A DNA stretch of 50,253 nucleotides, taken from positions 1 to 50,253 of the forward strand of contig CAJXWZ010000036.1 of the NCBI GenBank assembly GCA_913062815.1, written 5' to 3'. Made by a program: the position numbers and the translations under genes. Positions 8,840-18,161 of this stretch are shown piece after piece; positions within the stretch are counted from its first letter, which is position 1, and the number at the start of each line of letters is the position of its first letter. A model generated the notes under the pieces. That model ran no database searches and was not told where the DNA came from. It saw nothing but the letters and a program-made list of their open reading frames with translations. The stretch comes from an uncultured Colwellia sp. (GTDB taxonomy: Bacteria; Pseudomonadota; Gammaproteobacteria; Enterobacterales; Alteromonadaceae).

Positions 8840-10423
8840 TTAAACGACCTCTTTCTTTCTTAGGCTCCTAACATGATCGGCCAAATATAAACGCTCTACA
8901 GAATCACCTAAGCCTCTGAGTCCTTGAGTTATTTCATCTACATCATCAGACTGCAACAGCCGTTCAATTTCAGCTTTTGGTATTTCTGACATCGCAGGGC
9001 TAATCAAAAAACATTCTTGAAGGATTGCATCAAATGTACTTCCATAAGTTTCAATTTCAGGACGACGTACCGATACCTTCCCATTTTCTTTTTTAAATAT
9101 TATTATGCTCTCACGCTTCATATCAGAAGGAACAAACGGTGAGTGAGTTGTTAACAAACACTCTTGCATTGCTGAGGTTGAACCTCCAAGCCTACTTCCT
9201 ATTGATGTCTGCATTGCAAGTAATTTGGAAATAAATTCGACACGCCATTTAGGGTTGAAGTGACTTTCAGGCTCATCCAATAAAAACAGTGTATTCTTAT
9301 CTTTTGCCATACAAAACATACCAAGAATTTGTGCTAATTGATGTTCTCCATCAGACAACGACACATAATCAACAGGTTTATTTGTTTTCTTTGAAATAAA
9401 TTCAACTCTTTCGAACCTAAATACCTTATGCTCAGAAAATGGTTCTGGTAATCGGGCGGCAAATTTTCGCTCTCTTATTGATTGATTAAACGAGGTTCTC
9501 GCTGCCTTAGGGATAACTAAATCATTCAACATTGCTAATTTATGGAACGAAGAATATAAATCTAACGCGCCATCAGGCCAAAAATGTTCAAAGGCTTCAA
9601 AGGTACTTTCATCTACTAAAAAATCCAATATATATATTCGTTTCTTTTGATCAATTTGACTGTGGGTTGAACAACTAACCAAATTATCAATAAAACTCTG
9701 TAATTGGGGAGTAAGATTAATCCCCCCCGTAGGAGCTTGAGGGTGATTCAATTGAATAACACAACGGAAAGAATTAAGTGCCTTAAGGTTAAGCTCTTCA
9801 AGTAATTGCTTTCTTGCTGAATCCTTGTTTAAAAGTAGGTTTGAGACTAACACTTCTAAGTTAGTGCCATAATCAACTAGTAATAATCTTGGATCACCTA
9901 CCTCATTTCCTTTATCTTTAGCGCTTTCAGCCACTTTCTTAGCATAACCTTCCCTACTAACAAAAAAAGGGACACTTAAAGTTTCATTATCTCCAGAAGT
10001 ATAAGCAATGATTTTAGATGGTAATAGTTTGATAACTCCAGATGTTCCTTCCACTAACTCCCATTGTTCATTAATGTACTTTTCAACAGTTAACGTTGCT
10101 TTACTCTTACCTTTTTTTATTCTTTTAATCCTAACTCTCGTATTTCTCTTTGCTGCTTCAGCAAATAAATATTCGAGTTCAAATTCCAACTCATTATTTG
10201 GATTGCCAAACTCTTCTTCTGGTAGATAATGTCTGAAAATCAATTGGAAAATTTCAGCTATATTTTGCAAAACTTGAGACTTACCAGTACCATTAGGGCC
10301 AATCAAACATAGTGGCGTAAACTCATCTGTAGCATTATTTTCAATTCTAAACGGTATAGGTAATGCATCCAATAAACCACCGCAGGTATTGGATTTAATA
10401 ATCCTTAATTTTAATAGCTTCAT
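8840..10423 (-). CDS. Restriction system-associated AAA family ATPase (ABC/SMC-like)
   Basis: 527 residues. An ABC/SMC-like ATPase: Walker A CLIGPNGTGKSQ (about 39-50), ABC-type signature LSDGEHQLAQI (about 354-364), Walker B TLFLLDEPESHFNP (about 376-389) and the switch histidine in LLTTHSPFVPSD. The Walker A and signature are far apart, but the intervening region is globular rather than an obvious long coiled coil. The gene sits 2 bp after hsdS and 1 bp before the HNH gene. As I recall, NCBI defines a family named restriction system-associated AAA family ATPase for proteins in exactly this position; assignment there is probable but unsearched. It presumably licenses or loads the HNH nuclease. 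Confidence 0.8.
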   Translation of the reverse strand: MKLLKLRIIKSNTCGGLLDALPIPFRIENNATDEFTPLCLIGPNGTGKSQVLQNIAEIFQLIFRHYLPEEEFGNPNNELEFELEYLFAEAAKRNTRVRIKRIKKGKSKATLTVEKYINEQWELVEGTSGVIKLLPSKIIAYTSGDNETLSVPFFVSREGYAKKVAESAKDKGNEVGDPRLLLVDYGTNLEVLVSNLLLNKDSARKQLLEELNLKALNSFRCVIQLNHPQAPTGGINLTPQLQSFIDNLVSCSTHSQIDQKKRIYILDFLVDESTFEAFEHFWPDGALDLYSSFHKLAMLNDLVIPKAARTSFNQSIRERKFAARLPEPFSEHKVFRFERVEFISKKTNKPVDYVSLSDGEHQLAQILGMFCMAKDKNTLFLLDEPESHFNPKWRVEFISKLLAMQTSIGSRLGGSTSAMQECLLTTHSPFVPSDMKRESIIIFKKENGKVSVRRPEIETYGSTFDAILQECFLISPAMSEIPKAEIERLLQSDDVDEITQGLRGLGDSVERLYLADHVRSLRKKEVV

Positions 10424-10425
10424 CC

Positions 10426-12024
10426 TTAAACCTTTTTAAATACAAAATCTTTTTTAATTGCATCAAAGACTTTACTGATCATTGGTTTATTTTCTTTCAA
10501 TAAAGAAAAAAGTATTTCTTTTAATTGCTCATAATCGGAACCAAACGAATCATTTAAGTCTTCACTACTGAATGTATGCACTTTCAAATTTTTAATCCAT
10601 ATTTTTACAGATTCTTCGTTTACCGTATTGTTTACATTAGCCTTTTTTTTAATCGTGTTAGCTTTAATAGTAGATTTCTTTTCTTTTTCAATTAGAATTT
10701 GAGATAAGAGTTTTTCAGCTGGCTCTTCAGCTTCATTTTGATGTACCAGCTCGCCTCTGAAAGCTTTAGCTAAAATAGAGTGCGTTAATCGGTCTATTCG
10801 AGCTTTAGCATTGTTATATTGCTTTTCAACAGTATCAGCATACGAAAAAAGCTCTCCAACTCTACGAACTATTTCATTTTGCTCATCAAATGGAGGCAAA
10901 GGAACTGCTAATTGTTTAATTCGTTTTAGTGCCAATTTACCTTGAGCACCTGATTTTATTTCCAATTTAATTAAAGCTTGTAATCTTTCAGATCTTAACC
11001 AATATGCCAAAAAGCTACTATTAACAGGCTTTACAAACTCTGTTATTTTGGCTGCATTTTCTGTTAAATTCGCTCCCTGGAGGTTTGCTGGTATCACTCC
11101 AGCATCTCCTATCGATGCACCTACAATAGTTATATATACATCGTTCTCTAATACTGTATATCTTTTGATTTGTTCTTGTACATGAGCCTCAAGAAATAGT
11201 TGCCTATTCCTGGCATTATCACCTTGAACAACCGTTCCATTTTTTAATTGACCAGCTCTAATATACGGTAACCCAGTGTTTCTATCAGTTAACTCCTCAC
11301 CTTTTGGTAATCGTTTCCCCCCCTTTACCAACCCAATATCTTCAATGGATAAAAACTCCCAATTTTTTGGAATGCGATAATGTAAAATATTAGTTTCTTT
11401 ATACTCATCACTGCCTCGCCATTCTTCAGTTAACATTCCTGAAGTAGCATTGATTAAGACTGATTCTCGGAAACGCTTTAGAACAGTTGGAATTTTATCA
11501 AGGTGCACCTGAGCAGCATCTACTTTAACTAAAAGTGAATCAAGTTTATCCGCAATACGCTTTTGTTCTTCTAGTGGAGCTAATGAAAACTCATAGTTTT
11601 GAACATCTGATGATTTAGCAGCTGGATATAAAGCACCTTTAACAACACCTGATATCGAACTTATAAACTCTTGCGTTCTCACTAATGCAAACAAATAACG
11701 GCTATCAACTCCTACTGGTTTAATTACCTCAAAACCTGTTGATGCATATTGTTTATCATAGTCTTTAGTAACATGAGCCACGGCATTTAAGTTTGGTCTC
11801 GTCAATGATACCAACACATCATTTGTATTTATTCTTTTCCTCGCTCGACTTGGAGCATCAATGCCTAGCAAGTATTGTGGCGTTTCAATTTTTTTAAGTT
11901 TTCTATTGATACTACCTATATCAACGTAAATTAGCTCATCGTCGTCATCAGGTTTGTTTTGATCACACTTTATGGAAACATCTTTTAATTTTGCCTTTAT
12001 CCAACCATTTGGTAATTCATTCAC
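10426..12024 (-). CDS. hsdS: Type I restriction-modification specificity subunit HsdS
   Basis: 532 residues. HsdS reads the two halves of the bipartite target and anchors HsdM and HsdR. Two target-recognition domains (about 1-150 and 225-370) are each followed by a helical spacer: APLEEQKRIADKLDSLLVKV and PPFDEQNEIVRRVGELFSYA. The usual HsdS ending (KAFRGELVHQNEAEEPAEKL) is followed by a Lys-rich linker and an extra domain of about 65 residues (ESVKIWIKNLKVHTFSSEDL onward). The longer than usual length comes from this extension. The start overlaps hsdM by 4 bp (ATGA), a coupled arrangement that keeps subunit ratios. The recognition sequence cannot be predicted. Confidence 0.93.
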   Translation of the reverse strand: MNELPNGWIKAKLKDVSIKCDQNKPDDDDELIYVDIGSINRKLKKIETPQYLLGIDAPSRARKRINTNDVLVSLTRPNLNAVAHVTKDYDKQYASTGFEVIKPVGVDSRYLFALVRTQEFISSISGVVKGALYPAAKSSDVQNYEFSLAPLEEQKRIADKLDSLLVKVDAAQVHLDKIPTVLKRFRESVLINATSGMLTEEWRGSDEYKETNILHYRIPKNWEFLSIEDIGLVKGGKRLPKGEELTDRNTGLPYIRAGQLKNGTVVQGDNARNRQLFLEAHVQEQIKRYTVLENDVYITIVGASIGDAGVIPANLQGANLTENAAKITEFVKPVNSSFLAYWLRSERLQALIKLEIKSGAQGKLALKRIKQLAVPLPPFDEQNEIVRRVGELFSYADTVEKQYNNAKARIDRLTHSILAKAFRGELVHQNEAEEPAEKLLSQILIEKEKKSTIKANTIKKKANVNNTVNEESVKIWIKNLKVHTFSSEDLNDSFGSDYEQLKEILFSLLKENKPMISKVFDAIKKDFVFKKV

Positions 12025-13526
12025 AGAATCACCTCGTCTTCACCTTCTGAAACACCAAGCTCCACTAGAACGGATTGAAGACCATTCATTGCCCCTGCTA
12101 GCTCTTCAATAGCTTCATTAATCAATATATCTGGTTCTGGTAAGTTTGCAGCATCTTCAATATTGTTATCTCTAATCCAAGTCAAATCTAGTGACTCATC
12201 CTTTTGAGCAATTTCATCACGGGTAAAGCAACGTAAACGACAACCTTCTGCATCATCTTTATGATCTTTTACAAACTTTTTACGACCAGCTTCGTTCACT
12301 TTTGTTAAATCGTTACCAACAACTTTATAAAATTCTTCGAAATGCTCTTTGGTTAATACTGTACGCTTACCAAATTGTGGCATGTTTGAACGCAAGTCAT
12401 ATACCCAAACATTTTTTGTTTGTCCTTTATCCTGTGCTTTGCCATTTCGAGCGTTTTCCGGTTTAGAGAAAAATAAGACATTAGTTTTAACACCTGCGGA
12501 ATAAAAAATACCTGTGGGTAAACGTAGAATGGTGTGCAAGTTACACTTTTCCATTAGATCTTTACGTATAGTTTTACCTGTTGAGCCTTCAAATAAAACA
12601 TTGTCTGGCAACACCACGGCAGCTCTTCCACCAGGTTTCAATATACGGTGATACATGGCATGTAAAAAGGCTAATTGCTTGTTGCTAGTATAATGAACTA
12701 AGTCATCACGCGTTGGCATCCCACCACCTTGTTTTGTACCAAACGGTGGATTTGCTAGTATCAAGCTAGCTTGAGGGAGCTGTTTACCTTCATTAGAAAG
12801 TGTATCACCAAATAAAATACCTGAATTTTTATCATCAACAGCTAGGTCGTGAAGCATCAAGTTCATCATCGCTAGGCGACGAGTATCAGGCACTAATTCC
12901 ATACCGTAGAAGGTTTTATGTTGATAAATATCATAATCAACATCGTTAAGCGTCGATGTATCATTATTTTCATCAATATAATGATGGGCACTAATTAAGA
13001 AACCACCTGTACCTGCTGTTGGATCAACTATCACATCTTTTAAATTAGGCTTCATTAAATCAACCATTACGTTGATTAATACACGAGGGGTAAAATATTG
13101 CCCCGCTCCTGACTTTTTCTCTGTAGCGTTAATTTCTAATAAACCTTCATACATATCGCCTAACCCTTCGGTTTTAGCGCTATACCAATCTAGTTTGTCT
13201 ATTTCTGTTACCAGTTTATTTAAGGTCGCTGGTTTACGAATTACTGTAGCTGCATTGGCAAAGATGGCTTTGGTAATTTGTGAGCCATTTGAGCCTAAAT
13301 GAATAAGTAGTTTTTTATATTCTTCTAGGCGAGTTGCTGCATTAAAAGTTTCTAAATCAGGCCAGCGATAACCTTCAGGAATATGCTCCTCTTGGCCTGT
13401 TTCATCAACCATTTTAAGGAACACAATATAGGTTAATTCGTTAATATATTCGTGATAAGTTACGCCGTCGTCTCGTAATAAATTACAAAGGTTCCAGAGT
13501 TTGGCGACTAAATCTTGTGTGCTCAT
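12021..13526 (-). CDS. hsdM: Type I restriction-modification DNA methyltransferase subunit HsdM
   Basis: 501 residues. N6-adenine methyltransferase: SAM-binding motif I DPTAGTGGFL (about 167-176), catalytic motif IV LILANPPFG (about 253-261), preceded by the helical N-terminal HsdM domain (LCNLLRDDGVTYHEYINEL). Together with HsdS it methylates the host's sites; with HsdR added it restricts unmodified DNA. The length is usual for the family. It lies 67 bp after hsdR and overlaps hsdS by 4 bp. Confidence 0.95.
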   Translation of the reverse strand: MSTQDLVAKLWNLCNLLRDDGVTYHEYINELTYIVFLKMVDETGQEEHIPEGYRWPDLETFNAATRLEEYKKLLIHLGSNGSQITKAIFANAATVIRKPATLNKLVTEIDKLDWYSAKTEGLGDMYEGLLEINATEKKSGAGQYFTPRVLINVMVDLMKPNLKDVIVDPTAGTGGFLISAHHYIDENNDTSTLNDVDYDIYQHKTFYGMELVPDTRRLAMMNLMLHDLAVDDKNSGILFGDTLSNEGKQLPQASLILANPPFGTKQGGGMPTRDDLVHYTSNKQLAFLHAMYHRILKPGGRAAVVLPDNVLFEGSTGKTIRKDLMEKCNLHTILRLPTGIFYSAGVKTNVLFFSKPENARNGKAQDKGQTKNVWVYDLRSNMPQFGKRTVLTKEHFEEFYKVVGNDLTKVNEAGRKKFVKDHKDDAEGCRLRCFTRDEIAQKDESLDLTWIRDNNIEDAANLPEPDILINEAIEELAGAMNGLQSVLVELGVSEGEDEVIL

Positions 13527-13593
13527 TTTGTTTTATACCTAAAATTTATTTAAAAAAGAAAGCGTAAAGGCTCTCATAATATTTTTATGTGTT

Positions 13594-16500
13594 TTAACTT
13601 GCTTGATGCCATAGCGATTCATTAAAGCTCGCTAAGACTTCTGTAATTGGTGTATCAAATAATTTATTTGCTCGCTTTATACCGCCCAGTCTATCGCGGA
13701 AAAAGCCCTCATTTAATGACCTCTCATCTACGATAGTATTCGCTTTCATTTGATTAGCTATTGCATCTAACCACTGTTTTTGTGGTGTTTTCCATTTTTG
13801 GCTAGCGAGTATTTTAGCTAACGCAGTATCTACACGAAGCTCAAAAGGAACAAGCGCTTCACCGATAGCCGCTTGCCTAATAAATCCAATAATACGTGCA
13901 GCAATTTCTTCGTTCTTCACTTCGCTCCAAGCAGTGCGAAGATCTTGCTCTCTAAATTGATTTTTCTCAAGCTCTAACGCCAGTTCTTTTAAGCTTTTTC
14001 GCGTTAATTGCCAAGGTTTTTGAATAACTGTTTGAATAGCAACCAATCGGTTACTGTTTGCATTTACAAAATCTTTAAAAGCGCTTAAATAGTCTTCAGG
14101 TTTTTGCCCGTCACCATAGCCTGTAGTGGTGTGTGTTACCTCATCATCATGTTCAGAAATAACGATAGGTGTTTTACCATTTCCACCAATAACTCGCATA
14201 TCAAGCAATTCACCTAACCCAGGATTGTTTGTGAACCACTCTGCAACTTTTGTTATAGGTAGCTTTTTAAGCTCTTTGGCAAATTCTTGAGGCGGTTTAC
14301 CGACAATTGTTTCAAAGTTATCTGCTTGAACATCACTTAAATGACGCTTTTTACTTTGCAGTTTTGCCAGAAATTGATCTTTTGCTAGTTGCTGTAAGTT
14401 TTCATCATTTGATTGGATGATTTCTTGCTCTAGTTCACTAAAGGTTATATCAACTTTAGTCACTACAGGCTTCATGCTATTTACTTTTTCGAGTTGTTTG
14501 TATATGTCAACTGCATCGTAAATTTTAAATCGTTCTTTTCCGATGTCTGTACAAAGGCGGGTTGCCCGTCCCAACATTTGTTCAAACAAAATACGGCTAT
14601 TTACACGACGTAAAAACACCAAGTTTGATATGGTAGGAACATCAACACCAGTTGTGAGCAAATCAACAGTTACCGCAATATTCGGTAATCGGTCATTTTT
14701 ATAAGAGCGGATTTTCTCAAGCGGTTTATCTGATGCTCCTGTGATTTTTTGAATAGCATCATCTTCTACTTCACCATGATAGTCTTCACATGCTTGTTTA
14801 AGTGCTTCTACTACTTGGTCAGCATGTTTATCCGTAACACAAAATATAAGTGTTTTTGCTTGCGAATATGGATTAATAGCATCACTTTCAATTAACCACT
14901 TTGTCACTACTTTTGTAAAGTTGGGTGATATCACTTTACGGTTAAATTGAGCTATATCAAAATTTAACTCGTCTGGCGTTTTGTAAAGCTCAACCGTATT
15001 ATCTTCAACATTATAAACTTGCACTTCTTCATTTACTTCATACTTAATACCCTGCTCTGCAAGCTTGGTATGAATACGAATAGGTGGCATGTGATCTACT
15101 AAGTAGCCATCGATAACCGCTTCCGTGTAACTGTACGAATATACGGGTTCTCCAAAAATATCAACAGTATGCAATGCAGGAGTTGCAGTTAAACCAATTT
15201 TAAAGGCATCAAAGTATTCTATTACTGCGCGGTATTTAGATTGGTAATCTTTTTGATCTCGAAACGCTATTTCCGTTTCGCTTAACTCCCTATCTAATAA
15301 ATATCCACGATGACATTCATCAACAACAATACAGTCATACTCACCCACACCAGGTTTATTATCGTTATCTGAAGGATATAGTATCCGTTTAACTAAACCT
15401 TGAACTGTTGCCACATGGACTTTAGTATCGTCATCTGGTTTTGTTTTAGGCTTTTTATCCGGCTCCATGCCAATTACATCAAACGTATCGGCAAAGGTAT
15501 TTAGATTTTCCATACGTACTTCACCAAAATCAACGGTGGCTTGTACGCCTAGTGCTGAACGGTCTACTAAAAATAGAATACGACGAAAACGCTCTGATTT
15601 TAGTAGTCGATAAACTAAGGCAATACAGGTTTTAGTTTTACCTGTGCCTGTAGCCATTGCCACGAGTGCTTTTTCTTTACCTTTTTTAATGGTTTGTTCT
15701 ACGGCTTGAATTGCTTCAATTTGATAATCACGTAGCTTTAAGTCGTAAGCAAAGTCCATATCATCAAGCTTTTCTTCAGCTTGTTGCGGTGTTTGCTTTA
15801 GGTAGTCTTTTAATTCTTGTGGTTTGTACCATCCTTTTAGTGGTTTGCGGCGGTTTGTATTGTCTCGAACATCTAAAAACCAAATACCACTTTCTTGTTC
15901 TAGTTGTTTTAAATAAGCCCTACCATTGGTGGCAAAAGTTAATGGTACTTTAAATTCACCATAGATTGTTTTTATTTCAAAAGCACCGTTTTCGTTAATA
16001 CCTCTCGCATAACGCTTGGCTTGGTCAATAGCACTATAAACATTCTTCGCTGACTTTTTAGCTTCAACTACTGCAACAGGTATTAAGCCCATAAACAAAA
16101 CATAATCAGCAGGGCCTGATTTCGTCGGCCATTCAGCAATTGCTTTGTTTTTATTTGGCTCAGGACGTGAGCCTTTTGAATGTCTTAAGTTAACGGTATC
16201 TGCTTGCCAACCCGCTTCATTAAGCTGTTCATCAATTATGACACGAGTTTCTGATTCATCTAATTCAAAAACTGACTTCTCTATACGATTAATTTCTTGA
16301 GCTTGAATTTTCTTATCTTGAGCTGAGAATGATTGAATTCGATCTACATTAATTTTCTCATTTTGAGCAATATAATCTGAGAGTGTTTTTTCATGTTCTT
16401 CAGCTAATTGCTCCCAAACAGAACGTTCTTTAGCAATTTTGTCTGCCCTATCTTTTTCAGCAGTCGCTTTTTGTGCTTCGACTTGCGTTAGTTGCTCAAC

Positions 16501-17016
16501 AACTTTTAGTCTATCGCTAGAACGTTGTGATTCTATTTGAAGTGATTCTAGTTGTTCTTCTAAATTGCGTACATATTCTGAAGGGTCTTCCGGCTTAATA
16601 AATTTTTTGAACTTAAACCCTTTAGAAGCAACACCACCAAAGGTTATATGATACCAACCAGCTAAAGCACAACCAATTTGCATTGATTTAAGCGCATCTC
16701 GATGACTGGAAGATAAATACTCATGATTAGCGACATTGCCAAGTTTGCGTATGGTATGAAAAGCATCTTTAACGTTGTTATCTAACTTTAGTGTGTATTC
16801 AAGCTCTCTAAGCAAGTCAATTTGCTTAACGTCTTTACCAAACTCAACACCAACACGGGCAGCAATATTTTGTGCTAGAGCTTCACCCAGTTGCCTCATT
16901 TTGATAAGCGAGGTATTAGGGTCAGTAACATAACAACGCTCTGCTGTTTCGGCTAAACGATAAAGTAATTCATCATGATGATTTAAGAATTCAAAATTAC
17001 TGGTAAAAGAAGGCAT
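13594..17016 (-). CDS. hsdR: Type I restriction enzyme motor and nuclease subunit HsdR
   Basis: 1140 residues, in the EcoKI (type IA) size range. The N-terminus (NFEFLNHHDELLYRLAETAE) is a DUF4145-like domain as in EcoKI HsdR, followed by a coiled-coil stretch (about 140-240). The PD-(D/E)XK nuclease shows GPADYVLF (about 298-305) and VVEAKK (about 315-320). The SF2 translocase shows Walker A MATGTGKTKT (about 454-463), DECH (about 564) and LTATPALHT. It is the first gene of the defence polycistron, divergent from a small acidic protein gene across 173 bp. No frameshift is seen, so the system looks functional. Confidence 0.95.
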   Translation of the reverse strand: MPSFTSNFEFLNHHDELLYRLAETAERCYVTDPNTSLIKMRQLGEALAQNIAARVGVEFGKDVKQIDLLRELEYTLKLDNNVKDAFHTIRKLGNVANHEYLSSSHRDALKSMQIGCALAGWYHITFGGVASKGFKFKKFIKPEDPSEYVRNLEEQLESLQIESQRSSDRLKVVEQLTQVEAQKATAEKDRADKIAKERSVWEQLAEEHEKTLSDYIAQNEKINVDRIQSFSAQDKKIQAQEINRIEKSVFELDESETRVIIDEQLNEAGWQADTVNLRHSKGSRPEPNKNKAIAEWPTKSGPADYVLFMGLIPVAVVEAKKSAKNVYSAIDQAKRYARGINENGAFEIKTIYGEFKVPLTFATNGRAYLKQLEQESGIWFLDVRDNTNRRKPLKGWYKPQELKDYLKQTPQQAEEKLDDMDFAYDLKLRDYQIEAIQAVEQTIKKGKEKALVAMATGTGKTKTCIALVYRLLKSERFRRILFLVDRSALGVQATVDFGEVRMENLNTFADTFDVIGMEPDKKPKTKPDDDTKVHVATVQGLVKRILYPSDNDNKPGVGEYDCIVVDECHRGYLLDRELSETEIAFRDQKDYQSKYRAVIEYFDAFKIGLTATPALHTVDIFGEPVYSYSYTEAVIDGYLVDHMPPIRIHTKLAEQGIKYEVNEEVQVYNVEDNTVELYKTPDELNFDIAQFNRKVISPNFTKVVTKWLIESDAINPYSQAKTLIFCVTDKHADQVVEALKQACEDYHGEVEDDAIQKITGASDKPLEKIRSYKNDRLPNIAVTVDLLTTGVDVPTISNLVFLRRVNSRILFEQMLGRATRLCTDIGKERFKIYDAVDIYKQLEKVNSMKPVVTKVDITFSELEQEIIQSNDENLQQLAKDQFLAKLQSKKRHLSDVQADNFETIVGKPPQEFAKELKKLPITKVAEWFTNNPGLGELLDMRVIGGNGKTPIVISEHDDEVTHTTTGYGDGQKPEDYLSAFKDFVNANSNRLVAIQTVIQKPWQLTRKSLKELALELEKNQFREQDLRTAWSEVKNEEIAARIIGFIRQAAIGEALVPFELRVDTALAKILASQKWKTPQKQWLDAIANQMKANTIVDERSLNEGFFRDRLGGIKRANKLFDTPITEVLASFNESLWHQAS

Positions 17017-17116
17017 GTCACATCCGTTTAATCTTCATTTAACACCAAAATATGTTCGTAATAATTTAGCTTGAATCACGCCATAATTGAGAAGAACTTG
17101 TAGTTTTATACAAAAC

Positions 17117-17154
17117 GAAAGTTCTTTCAAACCGTATCATTTTTGATAAGGTTT
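17117..17154. promoter_or_regulatory. Inverted repeats in the hsdR/small-gene divergent promoter region
   Basis: The palindrome GAAAGTTCTTTC (17117-17128) adjoins an imperfect inverted repeat AAACCGTATC/GATAAGGTTT (17129-17138 and 17145-17154). They lie between the hsdR start and the divergent gene at 17190 and could be operators. The binding protein is unknown. Confidence 0.4.
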
Positions 17155-17189
17155 GTCATGTAACTTTTTGTATTTAATGGTGATTTAAC

Positions 17190-17429
17190 ATGGGATTATT
17201 TAACTGGTTATTTAGCAACGACAGTAACTCTATAAACACAACGGAGCCAACAGTAAACATTGACGGTAGCCCAATGTGTGGTGGTGTAGATATTAACGGT
17301 AACCCTTATGGTGTTAGTAACATCTCAGATTGTTCATCTTCGGTAATAGACGATACATTTGACTTTTGCTCTATAGATGACTCGTTCAGTAGCTTTGATG
17401 ATTCATTTGACTCGTTTGATGATTGGTAA
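17190..17429 (+). CDS. Small, very acidic protein of unknown function divergent from hsdR
   Basis: 79 residues. It begins MGLFNWLF and contains SPMCGGVDINGNPYG (about 27-41), then a tail almost wholly of Ser, Asp and Phe ending DDSFSSFDDSFDSFDDW, a repeat of SFDDSFDS-like units. The strong negative charge would suit a DNA mimic or a chaperone-bound peptide, but this is speculation. It is in a separate transcription unit reading away from the restriction operon, with a second small gene 77 bp downstream. Confidence 0.6.
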   Translation: MGLFNWLFSNDSNSINTTEPTVNIDGSPMCGGVDINGNPYGVSNISDCSSSVIDDTFDFCSIDDSFSSFDDSFDSFDDW

Positions 17430-17506
17430 GAAAAAGCCATAATTATCAAAATTACCCCCTCTACGAACCTTTGTACTCATAGGTCAATTAAAAAAGAGAA
17501 AATCAA

Positions 17507-17890
17507 ATGAGTACAGAGATCGAATTTTATAAAACATACACACGCAAATCACGTAGCCCTTGGCTAGATAATGCGCGTGTGGTGATGACGTTCCGTGCCG
17601 AGTCGAAGAATGGAGTTTACCTTCATCTAGGAGATTGTGGCATTAACGGTTTTTCAATCAGTAAAGAGCTTCAAACTCTTCTGCCTGAAAGCATTAGAGG
17701 GCAATATATTAAAGCACAACACATTGATATTGTTATGCATGTTTTTTCAACATATATGGAAGAGTATTGTAAAACAAATGTTTCTATTAATGAGTTCAAA
17801 GATATATTTTTGTTAGATCAAGAATCTTTCTTTTCTGATGATTCCAAATCGCAATGGGAGAAGTCATACAATTTGTTTTTAAAAGATTAA
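17507..17890 (+). CDS. Hypothetical protein, 127 aa
   Basis: A soluble protein with no recognisable domain or motif. It starts MSTEIEFYKTYTRKSRSPW and is mixed alpha/beta by eye. A good terminator sits 21 bp after the stop, supporting a real transcription unit together with the acidic small gene. Function unknown. Its position inside a defence island makes an accessory role possible but nothing in the sequence shows one. Confidence 0.6.
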   Translation: MSTEIEFYKTYTRKSRSPWLDNARVVMTFRAESKNGVYLHLGDCGINGFSISKELQTLLPESIRGQYIKAQHIDIVMHVFSTYMEEYCKTNVSINEFKDIFLLDQESFFSDDSKSQWEKSYNLFLKD

Positions 17891-17911
17891 TGGTATAATT
17901 TGCCATACTCC

Positions 17912-17936
17912 AGAGCCGCTTAATGCGGCTCTTTTT
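17912..17936 (+). terminator. Rho-independent terminator after the 127-aa gene
   Basis: Stem AGAGCCGC (17912-17919), loop TTAAT, stem GCGGCTCT (17925-17932), then TTTT. A perfect 8-bp GC-rich stem with a U run in the plus direction. Confidence 0.9.
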
Positions 17937-17940
17937 AATT

Positions 17941-18161
17941 AAACTACATTAATTTCCATTTGACGATACTACGTATATTTGTACAGGAAAAACTTGCGGC
18001 CTTTGCAGGCTGCGGCTCACTTAGTATACCTAAGTGACTTACTAAACGTTGGGTATGCAAACCTCGACACCATAATAGTGACTTCTTGAACGGTATGTTC
18101 GTATAGTCACCCCCGTACAATAGGTGGACAACTACATTCCCCATAAGGACTCAATAAAAAT
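17941..18161. other. Intergenic segment with a hairpin, possibly an interspersed repeat; no gene called
   Basis: Its GC content appears higher than that of the flanking DNA. It contains a 7-bp hairpin CACTTAG-TATAC-CTAAGTG (18018-18036). The open frame on the minus strand (66 codons, 17944-18144) lacks domain features and a clear ribosome site, so I do not call it. The look is that of a repeated non-coding element or a transposon scar. Confidence 0.3.

Noticed and set aside
15711..15953. Plus-strand frame inside hsdR and similar antisense frames in other genes
   Set aside because: Shadows of strongly supported genes on the opposite strand.
18018..18060. Integron attC site
   Set aside because: A GTTGGGT string follows a hairpin, but the complementary RYYYAAC core and the usual attC fold are missing and no integron integrase is present.
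17944..18144. 66-codon minus-strand open frame
   Set aside because: Reads through a hairpin-bearing non-coding segment; composition unlike a protein and no ribosome site.
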